This document shows, piece after piece, positions 1 to 5,247 of a stretch of 6,032 nucleotides of DNA (positions are counted from its first letter, which is position 1; each line of letters starts with the position of its first letter). Source of the DNA: Candidatus Altimarinota bacterium (GTDB lineage Bacteria > Patescibacteriota > Gracilibacteria > UM-FILTER-43-11). The translations under genes and the position numbers were made by a program. The DNA is taken from NCBI GenBank assembly GCA_029934675.1, contig JAOZLT010000091.1, positions 1 through 6,032 of the forward strand, written 5' to 3'. A model generated the notes under the pieces. That model was not told the DNA's origin and did not search any database. It saw nothing but the letters and a program-made list of their open reading frames with translations.

Positions 1-957
1 GCTTATGCTTTATATCAAGAAGTGGCAGGAGATATTGTAGATCTCGATATTCAATACTATCTAAGAGTTGATTTTGGAGCTTTTGTTGAAGTTATCGATG
101 ATATGGGGGGAGTCATGATAGATGTAAAAGAAGCTATTTACGACCCTTATTACCCAAATAATACAGATAACGGATATACTGTTTTTGAAGTAGATACAGG
201 TTTACAGGAAATGAATGGGGAGACAGCTCTAAAATTTGTACGAAGCCGTAAAACTACATCTGATTTTGATCGCGCTGCTCGTCAGCAACAAATGCTTATG
301 GCTATAAAGGATGCAGCTCTTTCTGGAAATGTATTAACAAATCCCTCTAAGATTAAAAAATTATATCAAGCTATAAGCGGTAATATTAATACCAATATGG
401 AGCTTCGTGAATTACTTGCTTTAGCATCTTTTGGAAAAGATTTTGACAGGAAAAATATGGTCATGAAAGTACTACACGATGACCCGTCAAGAGACGGCGG
501 ATTTTTATATACACCAGAAAGAAAATACTATAACGGCCAATTTGTATTGGTTGCGGACGGAACAAATTATGATATGATTCATAAATATGCCGATCTAATT
601 TTCCATAAAAGAGATGTTTTGATGCATCCTATAAAAATAGAAATATTAAATGCGACTAAAAAAGCGGGAATTGCACGCAATGTTGCATCTTATTTGACAA
701 GATATGGATTTAATATTACGAATATTGACAATCTTCTTGATGATAACGGTAAAAAGAAATATGTGGATAGAAGCTTTGTCAGATACAATAACTGGGAAGT
801 AGATATGGAAGGAGTAGTTAAAACTAATCATCAGGAAACTTTGGATGCTCTAGTCGAATTTATAAATGGAGAAGCTATTCCAAGTGACGAATTAGCAACC
901 GAGAACCAGGATGTTGATATCTCTATTGTACTTGGCGCAGATCATAAAATTCTTTAA
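1..957 (+). CDS. LytR-CpsA-Psr (LCP) family protein with C-terminal LytR_C domain, 5' end missing
   Basis: LCP proteins are membrane-anchored enzymes that move lipid-linked glycopolymers onto peptidoglycan or other cell-surface acceptors outside the membrane. The frame is open from base 1, so the true start, the membrane anchor and the first part of the LCP domain lie to the left; a GTG at 22 is only an internal codon. Of 318 visible codons, residues about 1-100 are the end of the LCP domain: a YYLRVDFGAFVEVID stretch, then KFVRSRKTTSDFDRAARQQQ near residues 79-98, whose arginines (R81, R83, R91) belong to the family's pyrophosphate-binding core. Residues about 209-315 match LytR_C, from IKIEILNATKKAGIARNVA to the closing ISIVLGADH. 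The stop is TAA. The next gene is 289 bases away, beyond a repeat-rich spacer, so this is probably the end of its transcript. The family call is firm; the actual glycopolymer substrate cannot be told. Confidence 0.93.
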   Translation, partial: AYALYQEVAGDIVDLDIQYYLRVDFGAFVEVIDDMGGVMIDVKEAIYDPYYPNNTDNGYTVFEVDTGLQEMNGETALKFVRSRKTTSDFDRAARQQQMLMAIKDAALSGNVLTNPSKIKKLYQAISGNINTNMELRELLALASFGKDFDRKNMVMKVLHDDPSRDGGFLYTPERKYYNGQFVLVADGTNYDMIHKYADLIFHKRDVLMHPIKIEILNATKKAGIARNVASYLTRYGFNITNIDNLLDDNGKKKYVDRSFVRYNNWEVDMEGVVKTNHQETLDALVEFINGEAIPSDELATENQDVDISIVLGADHKIL

Positions 958-994
958 TCAACAGCTTCTCGCATAGCTAGCTGATTGTTAGTCC

Positions 995-1011
995 ATTACT
1001 TTACAAGTAAT
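995..1011 (+). other. short perfect hairpin after the LCP gene
   Basis: ATTACTT and AAGTAAT form a 7-bp perfect stem with a 3-base loop, 37 bases after the LCP stop. The stem is AT-rich and no T-run follows, so I do not call it an intrinsic terminator. It could protect the 3' end of the LCP message. Confidence 0.4.
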
Positions 1012-1042
1012 AGAATGGTAATTGGTAAGCGTGATGAGGGGG

Positions 1043-1119
1043 TGGGATAGCAATAGGATAGTTATTGGAATCAGAATTTCCTTGCATTTTAAGCGCTATT
1101 CCTATAAAATTCCCTCGCT
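1043..1119. repeat. degenerate 11-bp array with inverted halves, upstream of rpsT
   Basis: Cut into 11-base units from 1043, the left three are TGGGATAGCAA, TAGGATAGTTA and TTGGAATCAGA, all with GGA at unit positions 3-5. The right four are ATTTCCTTGCA, TTTTAAGCGCT, ATTCCTATAAA and ATTCCCTCGCT; three of them carry TCC at about the same place, so the polarity flips near 1076. Left and right can pair as RNA or single-stranded DNA: 1044-1051 with 1095-1102 (8 bp, one G-T) and 1036-1040 with 1112-1116 (5 bp). The copies are poorly conserved, so this is a weaker case than the array at 1645-1743. Confidence 0.4.
1082..1110 (+). promoter_or_regulatory. possible sigma-70-type promoter for rpsT
   Basis: TTGCAT at 1082-1087 and TAAAAT at 1105-1110 (5 of 6 to TATAAT) are spaced by 17 bases. 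The -35 match is poor (3 of 6) and the site lies inside the degenerate 11-bp array, so this is only a candidate. A transcript from here would have a leader of about 130 bases before the S20 start at 1247. Confidence 0.22.
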
Positions 1120-1246
1120 AAAATGAAATTAGCAAACATTAATTATTCATTCTCCGTAGTGTTGTAAATCCTTCACTGCATTACGAGAGATAATGACATT
1201 ACAATATTTTACTACGAAGGATGAATTAAATATTAAATCGAAAGAT

Positions 1247-1651
1247 ATGCCGATAACTAAACAAGCTATAAAAAGGATGAAGCAGGATGAGAAGAGAACT
1301 GCTCGAAATAAGCATTATGGAAATCATATGAAATCTATGATTAAGCTTATATTAGGGTACATAAAGAAAGGTGAAGCCAATAAAGCTAACAAGATTTTGC
1401 CAAAAGTAGTAAGTGCTATAGACGTGGCTGCTAAGAAAAAGTTAATTCATAAGAATAACGCTTCTCATAAAAAGTCACTAGTTCAAAGAGCTTTAGCTAA
1501 ACCACCTGCAGAGGAAAAGGCAAAAGCTGTGAAAGGAAAGAAGAAAGAGGAAAAGGTAGAGAAAGTAGACGAAGTTGTGGAGGAAAAGATAGAGAAAGTA
1601 GATGAAATTGTGGAGGAAAAGGCTGAGAAAGTTGAGAAAAAGTCCGAATAG
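1247..1651 (+). CDS. rpsT: 30S ribosomal protein S20 with charged C-terminal extension
   Basis: S20 is a helical protein that binds 16S rRNA in the body of the small subunit. The start at 1247 gives MPITKQAIKRMKQDEKRTARN, the normal S20 opening (the family begins much like MANIKSAIKRI). An in-frame ATG at 1193 would add 18 residues with no S20 resemblance; neither start has a strong ribosome-binding site. From 1247 the protein is 134 residues against roughly 85-90 for a typical S20. The S20 core ends near residue 85 (ASHKKSLVQRALAK). The rest is a lysine, glutamate and valine-rich tail with three copies of an 11-residue unit (EEKVEKVDEVV, EEKIEKVDEIV, EEKAEKVEKKS) at 1547-1645. ruvX follows after 94 bases with no intrinsic terminator between, so the two are probably co-transcribed. 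Family call firm; start choice likely. Confidence 0.9.
   Translation: MPITKQAIKRMKQDEKRTARNKHYGNHMKSMIKLILGYIKKGEANKANKILPKVVSAIDVAAKKKLIHKNNASHKKSLVQRALAKPPAEEKAKAVKGKKKEEKVEKVDEVVEEKIEKVDEIVEEKAEKVEKKSE
1547..1645 (+). repeat. three tandem 33-base coding repeats in the S20 tail
   Basis: The copies lie at 1547-1579, 1580-1612 and 1613-1645. The first two are nearly identical and the third has diverged. Each codes for an 11-residue unit beginning EEK, then V/I/A, then EKV. An 11-residue (hendecad) spacing of hydrophobic positions is compatible with a long charged helix or coiled coil. The repeat period of 33 bases keeps the reading frame. Confidence 0.85.
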
Positions 1652-1743
1652 ACTTCGAATGGATATCGAATAGACCTCGAATTGATTACTGCAAACTGAA
1701 TCAATTCGAAGTCCATATGAAGTCAATACGATATCAATACGAA
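1645..1743. repeat. nine-unit 11-bp array with a polarity switch between rpsT and ruvX
   Basis: The sequence divides exactly into nine 11-base units. Four forward units are CGAATAGACTT, CGAATGGATAT, CGAATAGACCT and CGAATTGATTA. A central unit, CTGCAAACTGA, is followed by four units of opposite polarity: ATCAATTCGAA, GTCCATATGAA, GTCAATACGAT and ATCAATACGAA. As an inverted repeat, 1645-1687 pairs with 1699-1741 at 31 of 43 positions; the innermost 15 bp (1673-1687 with 1699-1713) has a single mismatch. An alternative perfect 10-bp pairing joins 1651-1660 to 1704-1713. No T-run follows, so it is not an intrinsic terminator. It begins in the last sense codon of rpsT, covers its stop and ends two bases before the ruvX ATG. 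Confidence 0.8.
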
Positions 1744-1745
1744 CC

Positions 1746-2165
1746 ATGACCAAAGGAAAATACCTCGCCATAGATTTCGGAGACAGACGTGCCGGCCTAG
1801 CTATATCAGATTTTGATAAGCAGGTCGCTTTTCCACGTGAGGTTATTGAATATAGAAATATAAAAGGTTTAATTGCTCAAATAAAGAAATTTTGCGATGA
1901 GGAACAAATTATTAAGATAATCGTCGGTTTGCCTATAGAAATGGACGGTACGGCAGGGGAAAGATTTATAAAAACCCATCAATTTGGCGATAAGCTAAAA
2001 GAAGCTGTTGAGCCGATTTCCGTTGAATATTTTGACGAGCGCCTTACTACCAAGCAATCCATCCGCAAGCTCCATCAGCAGGGGGTTAAAAGTAGAGAGC
2101 AAAAAGGGCAGATAGATATGATCTCTGCGCAGGTTATTTTGGAGTCGTATCTCTCTAGTCTATAG
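1746..2165 (+). CDS. ruvX: RuvX/YqgF family nuclease (putative pre-16S rRNA processing or Holliday junction resolvase)
   Basis: RuvX proteins have an RNase H-like fold. They are linked to maturation of the 5' end of 16S rRNA in Escherichia coli (YqgF) and to resolution of branched DNA in other species. The 139 residues match the usual length (138 in E. coli). Visible motifs in order are the first acidic strand AIDFGDRRAGLA with D10, VGLP at 60-63, YFDERLTT with D97, E98 and R99, and IDMISAQVILESYL with D124 near the end. The acidic residues are the expected metal ligands, so the enzyme looks intact. The ATG gives the standard N-terminus, but there is no Shine-Dalgarno sequence: the 11-bp array reaches to two bases before the start. 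It lies 94 bases after rpsT, a sensible partner for a 16S-processing role, and ends at its own terminator. Confidence 0.94.
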   Translation: MTKGKYLAIDFGDRRAGLAISDFDKQVAFPREVIEYRNIKGLIAQIKKFCDEEQIIKIIVGLPIEMDGTAGERFIKTHQFGDKLKEAVEPISVEYFDERLTTKQSIRKLHQQGVKSREQKGQIDMISAQVILESYLSSL

Positions 2166-2179
2166 GTTGTAGGTTGTAG
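2165..2179. repeat. left heptamer arm flanking the four-helix-bundle gene
   Basis: Two exact tandem heptamers GGTTGTA (2165-2171 and 2172-2178) begin at the last base of the ruvX stop codon. TGTAGGTTGTAG at 2168-2179 is a perfect 12-bp inverted match to 2563-2574 on the far side of the four-helix-bundle gene, extendable outward to 17 of 19 bases (2161-2179 with 2563-2581). Confidence 0.8.
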
Positions 2180-2196
2180 CTGGCTACAATTTTTTT
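2173..2196 (+). terminator. intrinsic terminator of ruvX
   Basis: TTGTAG (2174-2179) pairs with CTACAA (2184-2189) around the tetraloop CTGG, followed directly by seven T (2190-2196). It lies 8 bases after the ruvX stop. The left arm of the stem is the second heptamer of the flanking repeat, and the right arm is the stop codon and last sense codon of the convergent four-helix-bundle gene. On the minus strand no T-run follows the stem, so it works for ruvX only. Confidence 0.72.
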
Positions 2197-2537
2197 AGAA
2201 GTGAATTTAGCATTTTCATTATTTTAGCGAGTAATTCTTCTGATTTATTGAAGTTTGCTGAAATGCCGAATGATAGTCTTTTGATTATTTCAATAAATGT
2301 TTCTACTTCAGTACCAGAGCCATATGATATTCTTAAAAAATACTTATATTCTTTGATGGAAGATCTTTTTGAACCCTCGGCGATATTAGCAGGAATAGAA
2401 ACAGATGCTCTTCTAATCTGAGAAACTAATCCATATATTTCAGTTTTAGGAAAATTATTACTTAATCTATAAATTTCTATTACCAATTCAACCGCTTTTT
2501 TCCAAGCAATTAAATCTTTATACGAATTAATACTCAT
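2184..2537 (-). CDS. four-helix-bundle protein of the S23 / 23S rRNA intervening-sequence family
   Basis: This 117-residue protein carries the full family signature: YKDLIAWKKAVELV at 6-19, FPKTEIYGLVSQIRRASVSI at 29-48 followed by PANIAEGSKR (49-58), and FLRISYGSGTEVET at 67-80. The protein is all helical and full length for the family. Members were first found in intervening sequences of 23S rRNA genes; their function is not established, and the fold is shared with the Avd accessory protein of diversity-generating retroelements, though no reverse transcriptase is present here. The ATG at 2537 is supported by GGA five bases upstream. The gene follows radA on the same strand after 71 bases and could be transcribed with it. 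Its last two codons form half of the ruvX terminator on the other strand, and inverted heptamer arms flank it. Family call strong, role unknown. Confidence 0.9.
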   Translation of the reverse strand: MSINSYKDLIAWKKAVELVIEIYRLSNNFPKTEIYGLVSQIRRASVSIPANIAEGSKRSSIKEYKYFLRISYGSGTEVETFIEIIKRLSFGISANFNKSEELLAKIMKMLNSLLKKL

Positions 2538-2554
2538 TATTATCCAAATGCAAT

Positions 2555-2623
2555 ATAAAATACTACAACCTACAATCTACAACCTAATAAAATACTATAA
2601 CCTATAATCTATAAACTAAAACC
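2555..2623. repeat. right heptamer arm: two 32-bp copies plus decayed units
   Basis: Two tandem 32-base copies (2555-2586 and 2587-2618) agree at 28 of 32 positions; three of the four changes are C to T. Each starts ATAAAAT and continues in steps of seven: TACAACC, TACAATC, TACAACC in the first copy and TATAACC, TATAATC, TATAAAC, TAAAACC in and just after the second. It is the inverse of the GGTTGTA arm at 2165-2179. The second copy covers the stop codon and last codons of radA, so part of it is coding. Confidence 0.75.
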
Positions 2624-3922
2624 TAACGATATAGCCATTTCAACCGTCTTCACCTCTTTCGGAGACAAAATCTGCTTAAATCCCAACTTATCCGCCTCTT
2701 TTAATCGTTTATCAATTTGCGACACGTTCCGAACCTCACCAGATAATCCAATCTCTCCCATTACAACTAAATCGGCTGGTAACGGTTTTTTCATCTTAGA
2801 GCTCGCAATTGCCATTGCTACTGCTAAATCTATTGCAGGCTCCCCGATTTTTAATCCACCGACTACATTTATATAAACATCAGATGAATCGAGTTTTATT
2901 TTCGCGTATCTATCCAAAACCGCAATTATTATACTGAGACGATTCATATCAATACCACTTGCGGTACGCTTCGGGTATCCGAAATTAGTGTATGAAGTCA
3001 AAGCTTGCACTTCTACCAAAAATGTTCGTGTACCCTCCAAAACCGGCACTATTACACTGCCAATCGGATTCTCTGCGCGCCCTTCCAGAAATAAAGCGGA
3101 TGGGTTTTTCACTTCTTCCAAACCCGACTGCTTCATGCTAAATACACCCACCTCATCTACCGCTCCAAATCTGTTTTTAGTTGTACGGAGCAGGCGGAAT
3201 TGATGAAAGCGGTCACCCTCCAAAAACAATACCGTATCCACAAGGTGAGTCAATACTTGAGGCCCGGCAAGATTTCCTTCTTTATTTACATGTCCGATTA
3301 AGAGAATCGGGATATTGGTGGATTTAGCCAATTGCATTAGTTGTTCAGCCACGTATCTGACCTGAGAAATTGAGCCTGCATGGCTTGCGATATCAGCGCT
3401 TGCCATTACTTGAACCGAGTCAACTACCACAAACCCCGGTTTCTCCGCTTTTATCGTCGCTAAAATGGTTTCTAGGCTATTTATATTTAGTAATTGTATA
3501 GGGCTTTTGATTTTTAGGCGGTTCGCACGGTCAGAAATTTGCTCAATTGACTCCTCGCCAGAGAAATACAGAACTTTCCTACCAATTTCCGCCATTTGTC
3601 CGCATATTTGCAGGGTGAGCGTAGACTTACCGATACCTGGATCGCCAACCATAAGTACAAGTGAATCCGTCATGAAACCGCCACCTAATACTCTGTCAAA
3701 TTCAGATATTTTGGTTATGAGGCGTTGTTTTTTAAGTTTAACATTATCGATTATAAGTACGGGTTTTGCGGGCTTGGCAGATTTAATAGCCTTACTTTGG
3801 GGACTGATATCTTCAACATCCTCGACCATACTATTCCAACTGTTACAGCTTGAACATTGCCCACTCCACTTTGAGGTTTTTGCATTACATTTACTGCAGA
3901 TATAAATTGTTTTTAGTTTCAT
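2609..3922 (-). CDS. radA: DNA repair protein RadA (Sms)
   Basis: RadA is a RecA-like, DnaB-type ATPase that drives branch migration at recombination intermediates. All expected parts are present in 437 residues: a zinc finger with C9, C12, C23 and C26; Walker A GDPGIGKST at 93-101; a Walker B strand GFVVVDSVQ with D168; HVNKEG at 211-216; the RadA-specific KNRFG motif at 249-253; and a Lon-protease-like C-terminal domain from about 280, including VVGGLKIGEPAIDLAVAMA and GEIGLSGEVRNV. The protein is shorter than E. coli RadA (460), and the shortfall is at the C-terminus, whose final codons and TAG stop lie inside the heptamer repeat. The ATG gives the normal start just before the zinc finger; no clear ribosome-binding site precedes it. 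It is divergent from the SPFH gene and runs toward the four-helix-bundle gene. Confidence 0.97.
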   Translation of the reverse strand: MKLKTIYICSKCNAKTSKWSGQCSSCNSWNSMVEDVEDISPQSKAIKSAKPAKPVLIIDNVKLKKQRLITKISEFDRVLGGGFMTDSLVLMVGDPGIGKSTLTLQICGQMAEIGRKVLYFSGEESIEQISDRANRLKIKSPIQLLNINSLETILATIKAEKPGFVVVDSVQVMASADIASHAGSISQVRYVAEQLMQLAKSTNIPILLIGHVNKEGNLAGPQVLTHLVDTVLFLEGDRFHQFRLLRTTKNRFGAVDEVGVFSMKQSGLEEVKNPSALFLEGRAENPIGSVIVPVLEGTRTFLVEVQALTSYTNFGYPKRTASGIDMNRLSIIIAVLDRYAKIKLDSSDVYINVVGGLKIGEPAIDLAVAMAIASSKMKKPLPADLVVMGEIGLSGEVRNVSQIDKRLKEADKLGFKQILSPKEVKTVEMAISLGFSL

Positions 3923-3956
3923 GGTTTTTCGCTATCATATATTAAGTGCTGGGATA

Positions 3957-4047
3957 ATGATTTTTGTGATTAAAGTGATAAACTGTGATGATTTTGGCTA
4001 GCAACAAATAGTAAATCAAAGTTAAATCACATAATCACAAAAATCAC
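3957..4047. repeat. inverted repeat of GTGAT units in the radA/SPFH divergent spacer
   Basis: TGATTTTTGTGATTA at 3958-3972 is a perfect 15-bp inverted match to 4032-4046. Including the next GTGAT (3975-3979) and ATCAC (4026-4030), the arms extend to about 22 bases with a one-base offset. GTGAT occurs at 3966, 3975 and 3985, and ATCAC at 4026, 4034 and 4043, giving steps of 8-10 bases, near one helical turn. The region could be an operator for either divergent gene, a cruciform, or a short-period array like those near ruvX; the sequence alone cannot decide. Outside it, the rest of this 276-base spacer is AT-rich leader and the promoter at 4096-4123. Confidence 0.65.
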
Positions 4048-4095
4048 TGTCCTGTCCGTATTTTAGTAAACAAATGTTCACCAGTCAATACTAAA

Positions 4096-4123
4096 TTGTA
4101 ACTCACAGGGATTCTGCTATAAT
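4096..4123 (+). promoter_or_regulatory. extended -10 promoter of the SPFH gene
   Basis: A perfect TATAAT at 4118-4123 is preceded by TG at 4115-4116, making an extended -10 element. TTGTAA at 4096-4101 (4 of 6 to TTGACA) lies 16 bases upstream. Transcription would start near 4130 and leave an AT-rich leader of about 70 bases, which holds an imperfect direct repeat (TATCAAATTTT at 4129 and 4154). Confidence 0.65.
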
Positions 4124-4198
4124 GACGCTATCAAATTTTTAATTAAATATTCATATCAAATTTTAATTATTAATTCTTAATTTTTAATTTTAAGAACT

Positions 4199-5068
4199 AT
4201 GTCTCAATTTCCACAAATGCCACAGTTCCCTCAATTCAGTTTAAAAGGTAAAAATCTGATAACGATTATTATCGCTGTTATCGCTTTTATAATAATTTTG
4301 GACGGCTTAGTATCCGTTCCTCCAGGTCATGTAGGTATTATTTATGACCGCGGGCGAGGTGTGCTTACAGAAAAAGAATTACCTGAAGGTCTTCATCTTA
4401 AAATTCCATTCTGGCAGGTGTCCTATCTTACAGATATACGAACACAGGAATATACAATGAGTGTAGCGCCAGGGGAAGGCGCAGTTTACAGTGATGATAG
4501 TATGACAGCTCCAACATCGGATGGTCAGACGGTAGCAGTAGATGCAACTGTACTTTTCCATGTGGATAGAACTAAGGCAGCCGACCTATTTCAAACAGTA
4601 GGCCCCGACTATATTCAGAAGATTGTAAGAACAGTTTCACGAAGTCAGATACGAGCGGTTATCGCGAATTACAGCGCTATTGATGTCTATGCAAAAAAGC
4701 GCGAAGAGGCTGAAGACAAGATAAACGAGGTGATTAAAGATCTTTTTGCTAAAAAAGATATTATTTTAGAAAGAGTTCTTCTCCGTCATATAGCTTTCTC
4801 TGCTCAATATGCAAGTGCAATCGAAGAAAAGCAGGTAGCTGAACAGAAGATTCAGAAGGCTGAATTCCAGCGCCAGGAAGCTGAAAAGCTAAAAGAGAAG
4901 AAAATTATCGAAGCTGAGGCTGATGCAAAAGCCATTGAATTAAAAGGCCAAACATTAAAAAAATATCCTCAAGTTATCCAATTTGAATTTGTACAGAAAA
5001 TGGCTGAAGATATTAATTGGGGAATAATGCCTGATAGTATTGTGCCTTTACTTAATGTTGGACAATAG
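4199..5068 (+). CDS. SPFH / prohibitin-family membrane protein
   Basis: SPFH proteins (stomatin, prohibitin, flotillin, HflK/C) are anchored by an N-terminal helix and form large rings that organise membrane zones or regulate membrane proteases. The 289 residues show a proline and glutamine-rich cytoplasmic start (QFPQMPQFPQF), one membrane helix at about 20-37, and then an SPFH domain at about 38-205 with VPPGHVGIIYDRGRG, LPEGLHLKIPF and TVAVDATVLFHVD; the pattern is closest to prohibitins. A charged, alanine and glutamate-rich helix at about 206-250 (EEKQVAEQKIQKAEFQRQEA) is the usual coiled coil. A short C-terminal segment, QVIQFEFVQKMAEDINWGIMP, ends the protein. It has its own promoter; the ribosome-binding site is weak. 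No NfeD or FtsH partner is seen beside it, so its client is unknown. Standard TAG stop, no sign of damage. Confidence 0.92.
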   Translation: MSQFPQMPQFPQFSLKGKNLITIIIAVIAFIIILDGLVSVPPGHVGIIYDRGRGVLTEKELPEGLHLKIPFWQVSYLTDIRTQEYTMSVAPGEGAVYSDDSMTAPTSDGQTVAVDATVLFHVDRTKAADLFQTVGPDYIQKIVRTVSRSQIRAVIANYSAIDVYAKKREEAEDKINEVIKDLFAKKDIILERVLLRHIAFSAQYASAIEEKQVAEQKIQKAEFQRQEAEKLKEKKIIEAEADAKAIELKGQTLKKYPQVIQFEFVQKMAEDINWGIMPDSIVPLLNVGQ

Positions 5069-5247
5069 AATAGATAAAGATGTGAAAAAAACACGATGAC
5101 TTTTTAGTCGGAATGTCGAAACCTGATAATTATCCTGTTTTATAAAATGTGATCTGCCACTGGCAAACAAATTTTATTTACCCTCATCTAACTAAGGTCA
5201 CAATATAACAACACTAAAATAATCGTATTTTTTCAAATATTCAACCC

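Larger units (their letters stand above)
2165..2623. mobile_element. possible small element: four-helix-bundle gene between inverted heptamer arms
   Basis: The segment consists of a single small gene bounded by inverted arms of the same 7-bp unit (GGTTGTA on the left, TACAACC on the right), and it sits tightly between the ends of two housekeeping genes. Relatives of the encoded protein are known from intervening sequences inserted into 23S rRNA genes, which are also bounded by inverted repeats. No transposase and no target-site duplication is visible, so mobility is an inference from layout only. Confidence 0.35.

Noticed and set aside
646..831. Minus-strand open frame opposite the LytR_C domain (and a similar one at 4379-4561 opposite the SPFH gene)
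   Set aside because: Short, no domain, no ribosome-binding site, fully antisense to well-supported genes.
1028..1119. Structured RNA or riboswitch upstream of rpsT
   Set aside because: Several nested pairings exist, but they follow from the inverted 11-bp array and match no RNA class I know.
1645..1743. CRISPR array
   Set aside because: Units are 11 bp with no spacers and the polarity flips in the middle; no cas gene is present.
1483..1771. Two minus-strand open frames opposite the S20 tail and spacer
   Set aside because: They are rich in S, F and L because they read the complement of lysine and glutamate repeats; no family resemblance and they overlap a clear gene.
2184..2537. Diversity-generating retroelement accessory gene (Avd)
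   Set aside because: The fold family is related, but no reverse transcriptase, template repeat or variable repeat is in the window, and the motifs fit the S23 branch.
3465..3905. Plus-strand open frame of 146 codons opposite radA (also a shorter one at 2988-3203)
   Set aside because: Both lie antisense within an unmistakable RadA and show no recognisable domain.
3966..4047. CRP/FNR binding site
   Set aside because: GTGA and TCAC elements are present but no pair has the required inward TGTGA-N6-TCACA spacing.
5155..5175. Terminator after the SPFH gene
   Set aside because: TGCC-ACT-GGCA is only a 4-bp stem and is not followed by a T-run.
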